Shown here: positions 26,442 through 34,958 of the stretch, one piece after another
Layout: the number at the start of each line of letters is the position of its first letter
How positions within the stretch are numbered: the stretch's first letter is position 1
Source: JAPPHA01 sp963662705
GTDB lineage: Bacteria > Pseudomonadota > Alphaproteobacteria > Rhodobacterales > Rhodobacteraceae
Direction of reading: 5' to 3'
Length of the DNA stretch: 64,000 nucleotides
Assembly: GCA_963662705.2 (NCBI GenBank)
Contig: OY759767.1
Coordinates: forward strand, 4,712,001 to 4,776,000
The notes under the pieces: generated by a model
Told to the model about the DNA's origin: nothing
Database searches by the model: none
The model's input: only the letters and a program-made list of their open reading frames with translations
Program-made: the position numbers and the translations under genes

Positions 26442-27662
26442 ATGAGCGAGACCTCCACATACCGCAACATCATCTACCGGCTTCTGCCAGGCTCCAGGGC
26501 CAACGCACGGCGCCTGGCCGGACAGGCGGGTGCCTGCCGCTTCGTCTGGAATACCATGCTGGGGCAGCACAACGACGCCTATGAGGAGGCGAAGGCCAAC
26601 GGAGAGAAACCTCCGTCGGTTTCGTTCTTCTCGCTCGGCAAGGAGTTCACCGTGCTCCGCAACGAAATCCCGTGGCTTTGCGAATACTCCTTCAGCATCA
26701 CCCGGTACGTGCTCAAGTACCAGGCCGATGCGTGGAAGGCGTTCTTCAGGGGCGAGGCAGGACATCCACGCTTCAAGTCCCGCCACGGGTCGACGCCGTC
26801 CTTCACCATTCCCGAAGCCGTCACCATCAGGGACGACATGATCAATGTCCCGCGGGTTGGCCCCATGCGCATCCGGCGGGAGGGCGGCAACCCGTATCCC
26901 GAGGGCAAGCCGGTCAAGGCCGTGATCAGGAAGACCGCCGGCAAGTGGTATGTCACCGTCTGCTACGAGGTCGAGGCTGAGGAACGTCCCGACACCGGGG
27001 TCACGGCGGGTGTGGACATGAACGTCCGCCAGGTGGCGGTGGTGGACACGACCGGAGGGGCGGAGATCATCCCCGCGCCCGATACGGGCCAGCTTGATGC
27101 GAAGATCGGGCGCAACCAGCGCAGGCTTGCCCGCCAGCGCAAGGGGTCACGGCGGCGCATGAGAACCAGGCTCAGGTTGCAGAGGCTCCAGCGAAAGCGG
27201 GCCAACAGGCGCAAGAACTGGCAACACCAAGTTAGCCGCCGGATCGCGAACCGGGCAAGCACGGTGATTGTCGAGAAGCTCAACACCCGGGGGATGACCA
27301 AATCGGCCAGGGGCACGCTCGAGAACCCAGGCACGAAGGTGAAGGCCAAGTCCGGTCTCAACCGGGAGATCCTGAACACCGGCTGGCATGGCATGAAGGG
27401 GAAGCTCGGCTACAAGTGCTCAAATCTGATCGAGGTCAACCCTGCATATACCAGCCAGTCGTGCAACGCCTGCGGGTTCACTGATCCGGGGAACCGGAAC
27501 GACCGGAAATTCGAATGCGTGGCCTGCGGCCATGCCGATCACGCGGACCTGAATGCGGCCCGCAACATCTTGACCTCGGGGACTGGGGATTCTGCACGGC
27601 GAGGGGCGTTGGCGCTGGCCACCCCTGTGACCCGTGAAACTGATCGAAAGCTGGCGGCGTGA
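26442..27662 (+). CDS. tnpB: RNA-guided endonuclease TnpB (IS200/IS605 family)
   Basis: A 406-residue TnpB. An N-terminal helix-turn-helix-like part (ARRLAGQAGACRFVWNTMLGQHN) precedes the split RuvC nuclease. RuvC acidic residues are GVDMNVRQVAVVD (Asp), VIVEKLNTRGMTKS (Glu) and DHADLNAARNIL (Asp). The zinc ribbon is SCNACGFTDPGNRNDRKFECVACGH. An arginine-rich bridge lies at RRLARQRKGSRRRMRTRLRLQRLQRKRANRRK. All catalytic residues and both CxxC pairs are intact, so it may still cut DNA guided by an RNA from the element right end. The ATG at 26442 is chosen because the family starts there; upstream codons are unsupported. Confidence 0.93.
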   Translation: MSETSTYRNIIYRLLPGSRANARRLAGQAGACRFVWNTMLGQHNDAYEEAKANGEKPPSVSFFSLGKEFTVLRNEIPWLCEYSFSITRYVLKYQADAWKAFFRGEAGHPRFKSRHGSTPSFTIPEAVTIRDDMINVPRVGPMRIRREGGNPYPEGKPVKAVIRKTAGKWYVTVCYEVEAEERPDTGVTAGVDMNVRQVAVVDTTGGAEIIPAPDTGQLDAKIGRNQRRLARQRKGSRRRMRTRLRLQRLQRKRANRRKNWQHQVSRRIANRASTVIVEKLNTRGMTKSARGTLENPGTKVKAKSGLNREILNTGWHGMKGKLGYKCSNLIEVNPAYTSQSCNACGFTDPGNRNDRKFECVACGHADHADLNAARNILTSGTGDSARRGALALATPVTRETDRKLAA

Positions 27663-27690
27663 CGCGCCGTCAACCCATCTTTATAAGTCC
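27540..27690 (+). ncRNA. putative omega (reRNA) guide RNA scaffold at the tnpB 3' end
   Basis: In IS605-type systems the guide RNA overlaps the tnpB 3' end and ends at the right boundary, with about 16-20 bases of flanking DNA acting as guide. Here the boundary is near TATAAGTCC (27682-27690), so the guide would begin CACTTTGTGTCC in the dehydrogenase gene. The position is inferred from the family; the RNA itself cannot be proven from sequence. Confidence 0.35.
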
Positions 27691-27693
27691 CAC

Positions 27694-28101
27694 TTTGTGT
27701 CCATCCACGCCGTTCTGAACGACGAAACCCGCCACCTTGTTGGCAAGAACGAACTCGCGCAAATGAAGGAATCCGCCTCACTCATCAATGTGTCGCGGGG
27801 CGCAATCGTCGACGAACACGCGTTATTGTCTGCATTGGAGGACGGAAGCATTGCAGGTGCGGGCCTGGACGTTTTCGGATTGGAACCGCTTGATCGCACG
27901 GAACACCCGCTCGCTGCACTCTACGACATGCCTAACGTGATTTTGACTCCGCACCTGGCATTTTACACCAGGCAGGCCATGGAACGTCTTGAAATAGAGG
28001 TGTTGGAACGTTGCCGTGAATTGCTCGAGGGACGCCCGGTCACGATAAAATCAGATGACCCCCGGCTGCGCGCGCAACGCGGGGCCTTCAGGTTCGCATA
28101 G
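27694..28101 (+). pseudogene. D-2-hydroxyacid dehydrogenase, C-terminal half (split by insertion)
   Basis: About 135 residues complete the enzyme begun at 23610: FVSIHAVLNDETRHLVGKNELAQMKESASLINVSRGAIVDEHAL, then GAGLDVFGLEPL and NVILTPHLAFYT. These hold the catalytic arginine (SRGAIVDE), glutamate (GLEPL) and histidine (TPHLAF) of the family. TTTGTG (24213-24218 and 27694-27699) is present at both edges of the insertion, either a short duplication or a coincidence of the target. The half lacks its own start and cofactor domain, so it is not functional alone. Confidence 0.9.
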
Positions 28102-28390
28102 TGCTTGACGCGTACCCGTTTGTCGCTGGCCCGGATTCACCCCGTTCGCATTGATCCCTTCAATCCAAATCGCTCGGGGTGAAAGGAACGGAACGGACCC
28201 GTCACGCCGATACGGGGCCGGAAAGCGTATCGCCAATACTGCAAGGCTCGAAGGCGCCCGCCATCTCCCGTAACGACCCGTTCGGTTCACAAGACCGGCA
28301 TTCTCCGGCCACTTCGCCCCGGACCGGTGCAGCGCCCCAGTCCGGTATGCCCGTTCCCGGCCATGATGGCATTGATTTTGCGTATTGCGC
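28102..28390. other. gap between the dehydrogenase 3' half and the FAD oxidoreductase
   Basis: The two genes converge here. No RNA, terminator with a T run, or recognisable frame was found. Confidence 0.35.
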
Positions 28391-29968
28391 TCATTTCAGC
28401 CGTTTGTGGTCCTTCAGTATCTCCCGCGCCGCATTGTGGCCGGGAACTGCAGAGACCGAACCACCCGGGTGCGTGGAGGAACCACATTGATAGAGCCCGC
28501 GGACCGGGCTGCGGTAGTTGGCAAAATGCGGTGCCGGCCGCTTGAAGAAAAGTTGGTCAAGCGAAACATCGCCGTGCAGTTCGTGCCCTCGCGGCATGCC
28601 CAGCACCTCCTCGAAGTCGGTGGGCAGGTAGAGCGAGTATCCGAGCACGCTGTCGCTGAATCCCGGCGCGAACTCGTCCATGACGGCAAATACGTTTTTG
28701 ACCACGTTGTCACGTTCCCGTGCCCAGTCGCCGCCTTTCAACTCGTACGGTGCGTGTCCTCCAGACAGCAGGACCACGTGTTTCCCTTCCGGCGCAAGGG
28801 TGTTGTCGATGTAGCTTGGAACGATGGGAGAGACGAAGGGTCTTTCCGAATACCAACCCCTTCGGGAATCATCGAAGGCGCGTTCCATGTAGTCGATGGA
28901 CGGGCAGACATGGGCATAGGAGGGGTATTCCACACCGGCCTGCCCCGGAGTGAAACCGCGATAGACCGGCAGGCGGTCGACCGCCACGTTGATCTTGAAG
29001 GCCTCGCCGTTGCCGTGCCAGCCGTCGATTGCGGCCATGAACTCTTCAGGCAGTTGATCGCGGGGCACCATTCGACCGAAAGTGACGGGGGCGGCAACAT
29101 TGGAAGCGACCAGCCGGGCGCCGAACTCGCGTCCATCTGTGGTGACGACCCCGGTCGCGCGGCCATCCCTGGTCACGATCTTCTCGACGGCTGCCCCGGT
29201 GAGAATCTCCATGCCGTGATTGCGGCCTGATGCCGCGATGGCCTCGGAAATTGCCCCCATCCCGCCCCTGGAAAACCCGAGCCCGTTTTCGCCGCAAAGG
29301 TGGAACATGATCGAATACGCGGTGCCCGGCGTGTGAACTCCCTTGAAGAAACCGATCGCGGCCCAGTAGCCGAAAAGGACCTTCACCTCTTCGCTTTCAA
29401 ACCAGCGCGACAGAAAATCATGGGCACTCATCGTGAGGGAGTCGAAGATCTCGTAAAACTCTCGATGGACGCCCCGGTAACGCCAGGCGAACCGTGCCAG
29501 GTCTTTCAGGCCCGCCAAACTACGGTCGCCCGGGTCAATCGGCGTTTCAAGAAGCAGCCGGCGCATGATCTGGATTGTGCGCGACATGTCCTCGAAGAAT
29601 CTTGGGTACACCTCCGCGTCTTTCCTCGAGAAACGCGCGATCTCGGACTGGGCGACCTTGACGTCCGTCGACCAGATTATGCTGTCATCGCCGTCCAGCG
29701 GGTGCACGACTTCCGGGACTTTCAGGTGTTCGAGACCATGACGTTCCAGTTCAAGCTCGCGGATCACCTTGGGGTGCATGTGCCCCATGATGTAACTGAA
29801 CGTCGAGGCACGGAAACCAGGGTGGAATTCCTCGGTCGCCGCCGCGCCGCCGACGATGTGGCGGCGCTCCAGGACCAGTGTCTTTAGTCCGGCTTTGGCC
29901 AGATAGGCACCGCAAGTCAGCCCGTTGTGGCCTCCGCCAACGATGATGGCATCGTAGTTCGTGGTCAT
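28391..29968 (-). CDS. phytoene-dehydrogenase-like FAD/NAD(P) oxidoreductase
   Basis: A 525-residue flavoprotein related to CrtI/PYROXD2. The FAD-binding N-terminus is YDAIIVGGGHNGLTCGAYLAKAGLKTLVLERR followed by GGAAATEEFHPGF, and the C-terminal FAD motif is GLYQCGSSTHPGGSVSAVPGHNAARE. The middle has GMGAISEAIAASGRNHGMEI, also typical of the group. The ATG at 29966-29968 has AAAGG upstream. No carotenoid genes are nearby, so a role in carotenoid synthesis is not supported; many members act on unknown substrates. It appears monocistronic, between a gene-poor region and the split dehydrogenase. Confidence 0.88.
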   Translation of the reverse strand: MTTNYDAIIVGGGHNGLTCGAYLAKAGLKTLVLERRHIVGGAAATEEFHPGFRASTFSYIMGHMHPKVIRELELERHGLEHLKVPEVVHPLDGDDSIIWSTDVKVAQSEIARFSRKDAEVYPRFFEDMSRTIQIMRRLLLETPIDPGDRSLAGLKDLARFAWRYRGVHREFYEIFDSLTMSAHDFLSRWFESEEVKVLFGYWAAIGFFKGVHTPGTAYSIMFHLCGENGLGFSRGGMGAISEAIAASGRNHGMEILTGAAVEKIVTRDGRATGVVTTDGREFGARLVASNVAAPVTFGRMVPRDQLPEEFMAAIDGWHGNGEAFKINVAVDRLPVYRGFTPGQAGVEYPSYAHVCPSIDYMERAFDDSRRGWYSERPFVSPIVPSYIDNTLAPEGKHVVLLSGGHAPYELKGGDWARERDNVVKNVFAVMDEFAPGFSDSVLGYSLYLPTDFEEVLGMPRGHELHGDVSLDQLFFKRPAPHFANYRSPVRGLYQCGSSTHPGGSVSAVPGHNAAREILKDHKRLK

Positions 29969-30736
29969 GTGGCCTTTGAACCCCCGTTTGTGCCTTTTGA
30001 CAAGTGAATCCCCCCCGCCAGCGCCCGTTCGGGCGTTCGGCCTTTTGCCGGAAATCGTTCACCGCCTGTATTGCCACTCCAGCCGGAACGGTGATCGCGT
30101 CTACGGTCCGGGGCATGCGGCTGGCCCATCACCCGGTGACATGGTACTGCTTCAGGTCGGCGCACCCGGCTGCCGACCCCGGTGGCGCCAGGCACTCCTG
30201 ATCGAAGACAGATCCAGTGAAGTCGCCAGGGGCGCGCGCGCCGCCTGAGTCGGATCGGGAAGGCGTTCTTGAGCTTCTCCCCGGCAAATTGCGACTTGCG
30301 CGCCTATCGTTTGATGCACCAAACCGGCTTGCCGGCAGCGGCCTTCGATGCTCGGGGCCCTTGTCGCTGAAACACGCGACGTTGTTCGGCAGGCGTCCGA
30401 GTCAAGACGGGGGCCTGTCCATTCGCGTTGCGCCTGCTGTGCACCGATTTGCTCTTGAACGGTTCCGATCGCTTCATTCGAGCGATACGGAGCGAATTTT
30501 CTTGATTTTTGCCCACAATCGGCCCACTAGTCGTTCTTGGGCTCGGAACTCGCGCGCGGATGGGTGTGTCAATGCCCAGATCCGTGTTCAGGAATTGCAA
30601 AGAAAACGTGCGAGAACTTCGGCACGTGACATGGCGACGCGACGAGAACTGCGCAAGACCAGGAACGATGGCAAGAAAAACACGTACAGGCGAAATCCAT
30701 CGGGCATCAGAAGATCGACACACAGGAAATAAACCG
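29969..30736. other. 770-bp gap between the FAD oxidoreductase and the TRAP operon
   Basis: Frames here are long but featureless. A 6-bp inverted repeat, ATCGCT (30468-30473) and AGCGAT (30481-30486), is the only symmetrical motif noted and is weak. The TRAP promoter presumably lies in the AT-richer part around 30490-30530. AGGAAAT near 30724 is the ribosome-binding site of dctP. Confidence 0.35.
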
Positions 30737-31735
30737 ATGAAACCAAGCAAGATACTCGGAAGATCAGCCATCGTCACAATGCTGGCGATGCTGCCCCTCA
30801 CATCGGCTGTTGCCGAAACGCTGCGCCTGGTGACCAACTGGAGTACCAGTTCGTACTCCGTGGCGCGCACTCTGCAATTCGTCGAGGATTTCAATGCCAG
30901 CGAGGCGGCCAAGGCGGCCGATATCCAGATCGTCCATTTGGGCGGTCCCGAGGTGACGCCTGCCACCGAACAGCTTACGGCATTGACCAACGGCGTGTTC
31001 GACATGCTCTTTGGCGCAGCAGGATACTATGTCGGCACGGTTCCGGAATCCCGGGCGCTTTACGGCACGGCGATCACGCCGATGCAGGCGCGCGAGACCG
31101 GCGCGACCGAACTTCTCAACACGATTTACGAAGACAAGGCAAATGCGCATGTGCTGGGCTGGGTGGCGGCCGGCGTCGGTTATCACATCTGGCTGCGCGA
31201 TGAACCGAAACTCGACGAGAACGGCCTGCCGGTACTCGACAACGTGAAAATCCGCTCTTCGGGCTTCTATAATGCCTGGCTCGGGAAGTACGGCGCCACC
31301 ACTGTAACCGTGCCCGCCCCGGATATCTACAACGCCCTGGAGCGCGGAGTGGTCGACGGTGCAGCGTGGCCGGGTCTCGGGATCACGGACTACGGCTGGG
31401 AGAAGTTCGTCGGATACCGTATCGACCCGCCGGTTTGGCAGTTCGACAACCTGTTCTGGGTCAACAAGGACAAGTGGATGAGCCTCACCGATGCTCAACG
31501 TGCCGCACTTTCCGAAGCGGTTGTCACCTATGAGCCGGTTGCACATGAATATTACGCAGACCTGCGTAAAGAGGAGGATGTCGAGGTGGCTGCCGCGGGC
31601 GTGAAATCCTTCAGGATGAGCCCGGAAGCCGAAGCCGCCTTCGTGGCGCATGCCCGATCGGTGCAGTGGGACAAGCTGCAGGAGGCGAACTCGCCTTATT
31701 GGGATCAGCTGCGCGCCACGCTGCCTGCTGAATAG
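30737..31735 (+). CDS. dctP: TRAP transporter solute-binding protein (DctP family)
   Basis: A 332-residue periplasmic binding protein. A signal peptide (SAIVTMLAMLPLTSAVAE) is followed by TLRLVTNWSTSSYSVARTLQFVEDFN, then NVKIRSSGFYNAWLGKYGATTVTVPAPDIYNALERGVVDGAAWPG. The last segment is the DctP-type ligand and dimer region containing the conserved arginine (KIRSSG) that usually binds a carboxylate. The ATG at 30737 is preferred because it opens the signal peptide and AGGAAAT precedes it. It heads dctP-dctQ-dctM-GST. The ligand is probably an organic acid; which one is unknown. Confidence 0.9.
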   Translation: MKPSKILGRSAIVTMLAMLPLTSAVAETLRLVTNWSTSSYSVARTLQFVEDFNASEAAKAADIQIVHLGGPEVTPATEQLTALTNGVFDMLFGAAGYYVGTVPESRALYGTAITPMQARETGATELLNTIYEDKANAHVLGWVAAGVGYHIWLRDEPKLDENGLPVLDNVKIRSSGFYNAWLGKYGATTVTVPAPDIYNALERGVVDGAAWPGLGITDYGWEKFVGYRIDPPVWQFDNLFWVNKDKWMSLTDAQRAALSEAVVTYEPVAHEYYADLRKEEDVEVAAAGVKSFRMSPEAEAAFVAHARSVQWDKLQEANSPYWDQLRATLPAE

Positions 31736-31748
31736 GACCCCGCGAGGC

Positions 31749-32273
31749 ATGGCCGAGGTCATCCGCCTCTATGACCGAATGATCGTGATGCTCGCGCTCG
31801 CCGCGAGCATCATCATCGGCGCAATCTTTGTCCTGATCGTCGTCGATGTCAGCATGCGCACGGCCGGCTTGCGCCCTCCCGTATTCTCGAGCGCCGTTTC
31901 GGAATATTCGCTACTGTACGTTACGATGATGGCCGCGCCCTGGCTGGTCAGGGAGCGCGGCCATGTGCGGATCGACAGTTTCCTGACCTTCCTGCCGGGC
32001 TCAGCCAGGCTATTTCTCGAACGCGCCCTCATCGTGGTCTGCATTGCGCTCTGCCTGACGGCGACCTGGCTCAGCGCTGATTTCGCCATTGATTTTTGGC
32101 GAAAAGGAGAGATCGACATCCGCTCCATCGAAATCCCGCGCGCGCTGCTTTTCGTGCCGATGGTAATCGGGTTTTTCCTTTGCGCCGTCGAATTCGCGCG
32201 CCTGTTGCTGATCGGGGAGTCGCTCTCCGCGCCCGGCGGTGACGGTCAGTCCCCTTTCGAGGGCGAAATCTGA
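31749..32273 (+). CDS. dctQ: TRAP transporter small permease (DctQ family)
   Basis: A 174-residue membrane protein with four hydrophobic segments, the DctQ layout. They are MIVMLALAASIIIGAIFVLIVVDV, YSLLYVTMMAAPWLV, LIVVCIALCLTATWL and ALLFVPMVIGFFLCAVEFARLLL. The motif WLVRERGHVRID between spans two and three is strongly conserved in the family. The start at 31749 follows dctP by 13 bp. It forms the membrane complex with DctM, 27 bp downstream. Confidence 0.9.
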   Translation: MAEVIRLYDRMIVMLALAASIIIGAIFVLIVVDVSMRTAGLRPPVFSSAVSEYSLLYVTMMAAPWLVRERGHVRIDSFLTFLPGSARLFLERALIVVCIALCLTATWLSADFAIDFWRKGEIDIRSIEIPRALLFVPMVIGFFLCAVEFARLLLIGESLSAPGGDGQSPFEGEI

Positions 32274-32300
32274 TGGGCGCCGTACCGAGGGGCCACGGCT

Positions 32301-33617
32301 TTGCCTGAATGGTACGTCTCGGGCGGTATCGCATTGGGAGCGATCCTGTTCCTGATGTTCCTGTCCATGCCGGTGGCCTTTGCCTTTCTGCTGGTCAGCC
32401 TCGGTGGAATGTACTGGCTGGCCGGAATGCCGGGCGTGAGCCAGGTGATTGCCAATGCCAGCGTCTCGATCACCCATTTCGTCTTCCTGCCGATCCCGCT
32501 GTTCCTGCTCATGGGCGAGTTGTTCTTCAACGCCGGGGTCGCGCAAAGGGTGTTCGATGCCGTCGACACGCTAATCGGGCGCATGCGTGGACGGTTGTCT
32601 TATGTGACGATTTTCGGCGGCACGACATTCGCCGCGCTCACGGGCACCTCAATGGGCAACACCGCGATGCTCGGTTCCCTGCTCGTGCCCGAGATGAGCC
32701 GCCGCGGTTATAAGAAGCACATGGCAATGGGTCCCATTCTTGGCGTGGGCGGGCTGGCGATCCTGATCCCGCCATCGGGTCTCGGCGTACTCCTGGGCAG
32801 TCTTGCCAAGATCGACATCGGCCGGCTGCTGATCGCCGGCGTCCTTCCCGGGTTGCTGCTGGCGCTTCTATACCTGGTCCTAATCTGGGTGATGATCCGG
32901 CTCGACCCGGCATCGGTGCCGGAAGACACACCGGTGCACCACTCGCTCAAAACCAAGCTCCGGGTCATCGTTACCCATATCCTGCCGTTATCGGTGATCA
33001 TATTCATGGTGATCGGCCTGATTCTCCTGGGTATCGCAACACCCACGGAAAGCGCCGCCTTTGGCGTGCTGGGCGTGCTGATCATCGCCTGGGCCTTCGG
33101 CGGCCTCACCTGGTCCGCGATTCTCAAATCTCTCAACGGGACCGTGAAGGTCACGACCATGATCCTGCTGATCGTCGCCGCCTCTTCGACCTTTTCCCAG
33201 GTCCTGGCCTTTTCAGGCGCGACGTCCGGCATGATCCGGGCGGTCAGCGCGGTGGAATTCTCTCCCGTCATGGTCGTCGTGGTGATGTTCGCCATCCTTC
33301 TGTTCATGGGCATGTTCATGGACCAGGCCTCGATCATGATGCTCACCATTCCGATCTTCTTTCCCATTGCCCAGGCGCAAGGATTCGACCTGATCTGGTT
33401 CGGTATCGTCATGTTGCTGGCGCTGGAAATGAGCGGCGTCACACCTCCCTTCGGTTTGAATCTTTTCGTCATGCTCGGTGTTGCGCCCAAAGGGACAACA
33501 ATGGCCGAAGTGGCGAAGTCCGGCCTGCCGTACCTGGGCTGCGGGCTGTTGCTCTTCGTGCTGATGGTGGCCGAGCCCGACACGGCGCTCTACTTGCCAT
33601 CACTCATGAATCGATGA
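32301..33617 (+). CDS. dctM: TRAP transporter large permease (DctM family)
   Basis: A 438-residue protein with about twelve membrane segments, the ion-coupled transport subunit of the TRAP system. Family features are GRMRGRLSYVTIFGGTTFAALTGTSMGNTAMLGSLLVPEM, GVGGLAILIPPSGLGVLLG, and near the C-terminus MFMDQASIMMLTIPIFFPIAQAQGFDLIWFGIVMLLALEMSGVTPPFG. The start is TTG at 32301, supported by GAGGGG at 32287-32292; no in-frame ATG fits better. Its stop overlaps the GST start as ATGA. Confidence 0.92.
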   Translation: MPEWYVSGGIALGAILFLMFLSMPVAFAFLLVSLGGMYWLAGMPGVSQVIANASVSITHFVFLPIPLFLLMGELFFNAGVAQRVFDAVDTLIGRMRGRLSYVTIFGGTTFAALTGTSMGNTAMLGSLLVPEMSRRGYKKHMAMGPILGVGGLAILIPPSGLGVLLGSLAKIDIGRLLIAGVLPGLLLALLYLVLIWVMIRLDPASVPEDTPVHHSLKTKLRVIVTHILPLSVIIFMVIGLILLGIATPTESAAFGVLGVLIIAWAFGGLTWSAILKSLNGTVKVTTMILLIVAASSTFSQVLAFSGATSGMIRAVSAVEFSPVMVVVVMFAILLFMGMFMDQASIMMLTIPIFFPIAQAQGFDLIWFGIVMLLALEMSGVTPPFGLNLFVMLGVAPKGTTMAEVAKSGLPYLGCGLLLFVLMVAEPDTALYLPSLMNR

Positions 33618-34486
33618 CTAAAGATGGCCTCATTCTCTATCACCACAACTCTTCGGTCTGCGCGGCGAAGATTCGTGTCGCGCTGGCCGAGAAAGCCCTG
33701 GATTTCGACAGCCGCCTTCTCCGCCTCGATGGCGACCAATTCCACCCCGAATACCTCGCGCTGAACCCGAATGCCGTCGTTCCGACGCTGGTCCATCGCG
33801 GCCGGACCGTCATCGAATCGAACATCATCCTCGAATACCTGGAGGACGCGTTTCCCACACCGCCGCTCCGTCCTGCCGATCCTCATTCCCGTGCCGGTGC
33901 CCGCCAGTGGATGGCGATGCTCGACGGCGACGGCGGCATCCATCACGCCGCCTCGGTCGCCACCTACGCCATCGCCTACCGGCACCATTTGATCGCCAGG
34001 GCCGGCAGCACGGACCGGGGACCACTCCTGGCGGCCATCAAATCCAGCATGAATCCGAAGAGCCGCTCCTGGCTGCAGGACGCGGTCTTCCGGGGCATCG
34101 AATCCGCCGCCTTTCGCGAGGCGCTCTTCCGGTTCGACAGGTTGTTCGCCGATCTTGAGGCCCGGCTTGCGTCGGCGTCGTGGCTGGCGGGTGAAGCCTA
34201 TTCGATCGCGGATGTGGCATTCACCCCCTACCTGATTCGGCTCGACCTTCTCGGACTCGATCATTTCTGGCAGGCATGCCCTGCCGTCGGGGACTGGTAT
34301 GCGCAACTCAGGGAGCGGGACAGTGTTGCTGCCGTGCTCAGCTGGTACGACCCGGAGAACATCGAATTGCTCACGACACGGGGCCGGGCGGCGGCCGGGC
34401 GGGTGAAGGAGATGTTGGCGGAGATTGACGGAGGGAGTGGCGGATTGAGCAGTGGCGGTCCCAACGCTCCCGCGCCATCGGCTTGA
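33614..34486 (+). CDS. glutathione S-transferase family protein
   Basis: A 290-residue protein with an N-terminal thioredoxin-like domain (LILYHHNSSVCAAKIRVALAEKAL) and the cis-proline and glutathione-binding segment AVVPTLVHRGRTVIESNIILEYLED. The C-terminal helical domain includes WLAGEAYSIADVAFTPYLIRLDLLG. The ATG overlaps the dctM stop by four bases, so it is translated together with the TRAP transporter. It may transform the imported compound, for example by dehalogenation, ether cleavage or isomerisation. A low-complexity Gly/Ser/Pro tail ends the protein. Confidence 0.88.
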   Translation: MTKDGLILYHHNSSVCAAKIRVALAEKALDFDSRLLRLDGDQFHPEYLALNPNAVVPTLVHRGRTVIESNIILEYLEDAFPTPPLRPADPHSRAGARQWMAMLDGDGGIHHAASVATYAIAYRHHLIARAGSTDRGPLLAAIKSSMNPKSRSWLQDAVFRGIESAAFREALFRFDRLFADLEARLASASWLAGEAYSIADVAFTPYLIRLDLLGLDHFWQACPAVGDWYAQLRERDSVAAVLSWYDPENIELLTTRGRAAAGRVKEMLAEIDGGSGGLSSGGPNAPAPSA

Positions 34487-34958
34487 CATCCTTCCCGCGG
34501 CGCGGCGCCCATGCCAGTGCCGGAGGTCCGCGTGTTTTCCGGAACCTGCACGCCAGCGGCCGAATTGACGAGATCGGCATGGGTTACGGCCAACCAATCG
34601 CTGAAGGGATGACCCGAGCCCCGGCCGGGGTGAGGATCGGACTTCCGATTCCCGTTCTTCCTTCACGATGTCTGCCGGGACTTCGAAAACGGTTGCAGCG
34701 GGTTTTTGCGCAATCCTGAAATCGGCGGAGTTCATGGCCTTGGCATACCTTGATCATGGCAGGTATGGCCGATTCTTCCCGCCGGAATCGCACCTGCCGC
34801 TCCTGCGCCCGCTGGTTCGTCGCCAATCATCCGGATTGACGTTCAATACGTGATTTCGGTCCCTCGCGGTCTATCCGGGACGGATCAATATCGAGAAGGC
34901 TTGCGGGATACCGCGGATTGTGCACGGAGTACGTCACGTGCAAACGGAAAGGAAAACC
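34487..34958. other. gap upstream of cysD
   Basis: No gene with recognisable features is present. Two upstream in-frame GTG codons at 34920 and 34938 could start cysD, but the 34959 start is better supported. No sulfur-box or other known riboswitch was identified by eye. Confidence 0.35.

Larger units (their letters stand above)
26245..27690 (+). mobile_element. TnpB-only element bounded by long imperfect inverted repeats
   Basis: The tnpB gene is enclosed by two related ends. The left begins GGGCTTATATAGATGGGTTG. The right, read backwards, begins GGACTTATAAAGATGGGTTG. Similarity extends inward about 70 bp and includes the last codons of tnpB, so the left end is an inverted copy of the tnpB 3' end. 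No tnpA transposase gene is present. IS200/IS605-type elements normally have different, non-inverted ends, so this symmetry is unusual. On the left it abuts the group II intron; on the right it abuts the dehydrogenase 3' half. Confidence 0.7.

Noticed and set aside
26274..26786. 170-codon minus-strand frame over the tnpB 5' end
   Set aside because: Most is antisense to tnpB. Only its last codons (EIDRKLAT) are meaningful, as the inverted copy of the tnpB 3' end.
24219..27693. Classical IStron (group I intron with TnpB)
   Set aside because: The ribozyme part carries a group II maturase and a domain V-like stem, and it is on the opposite strand to tnpB.
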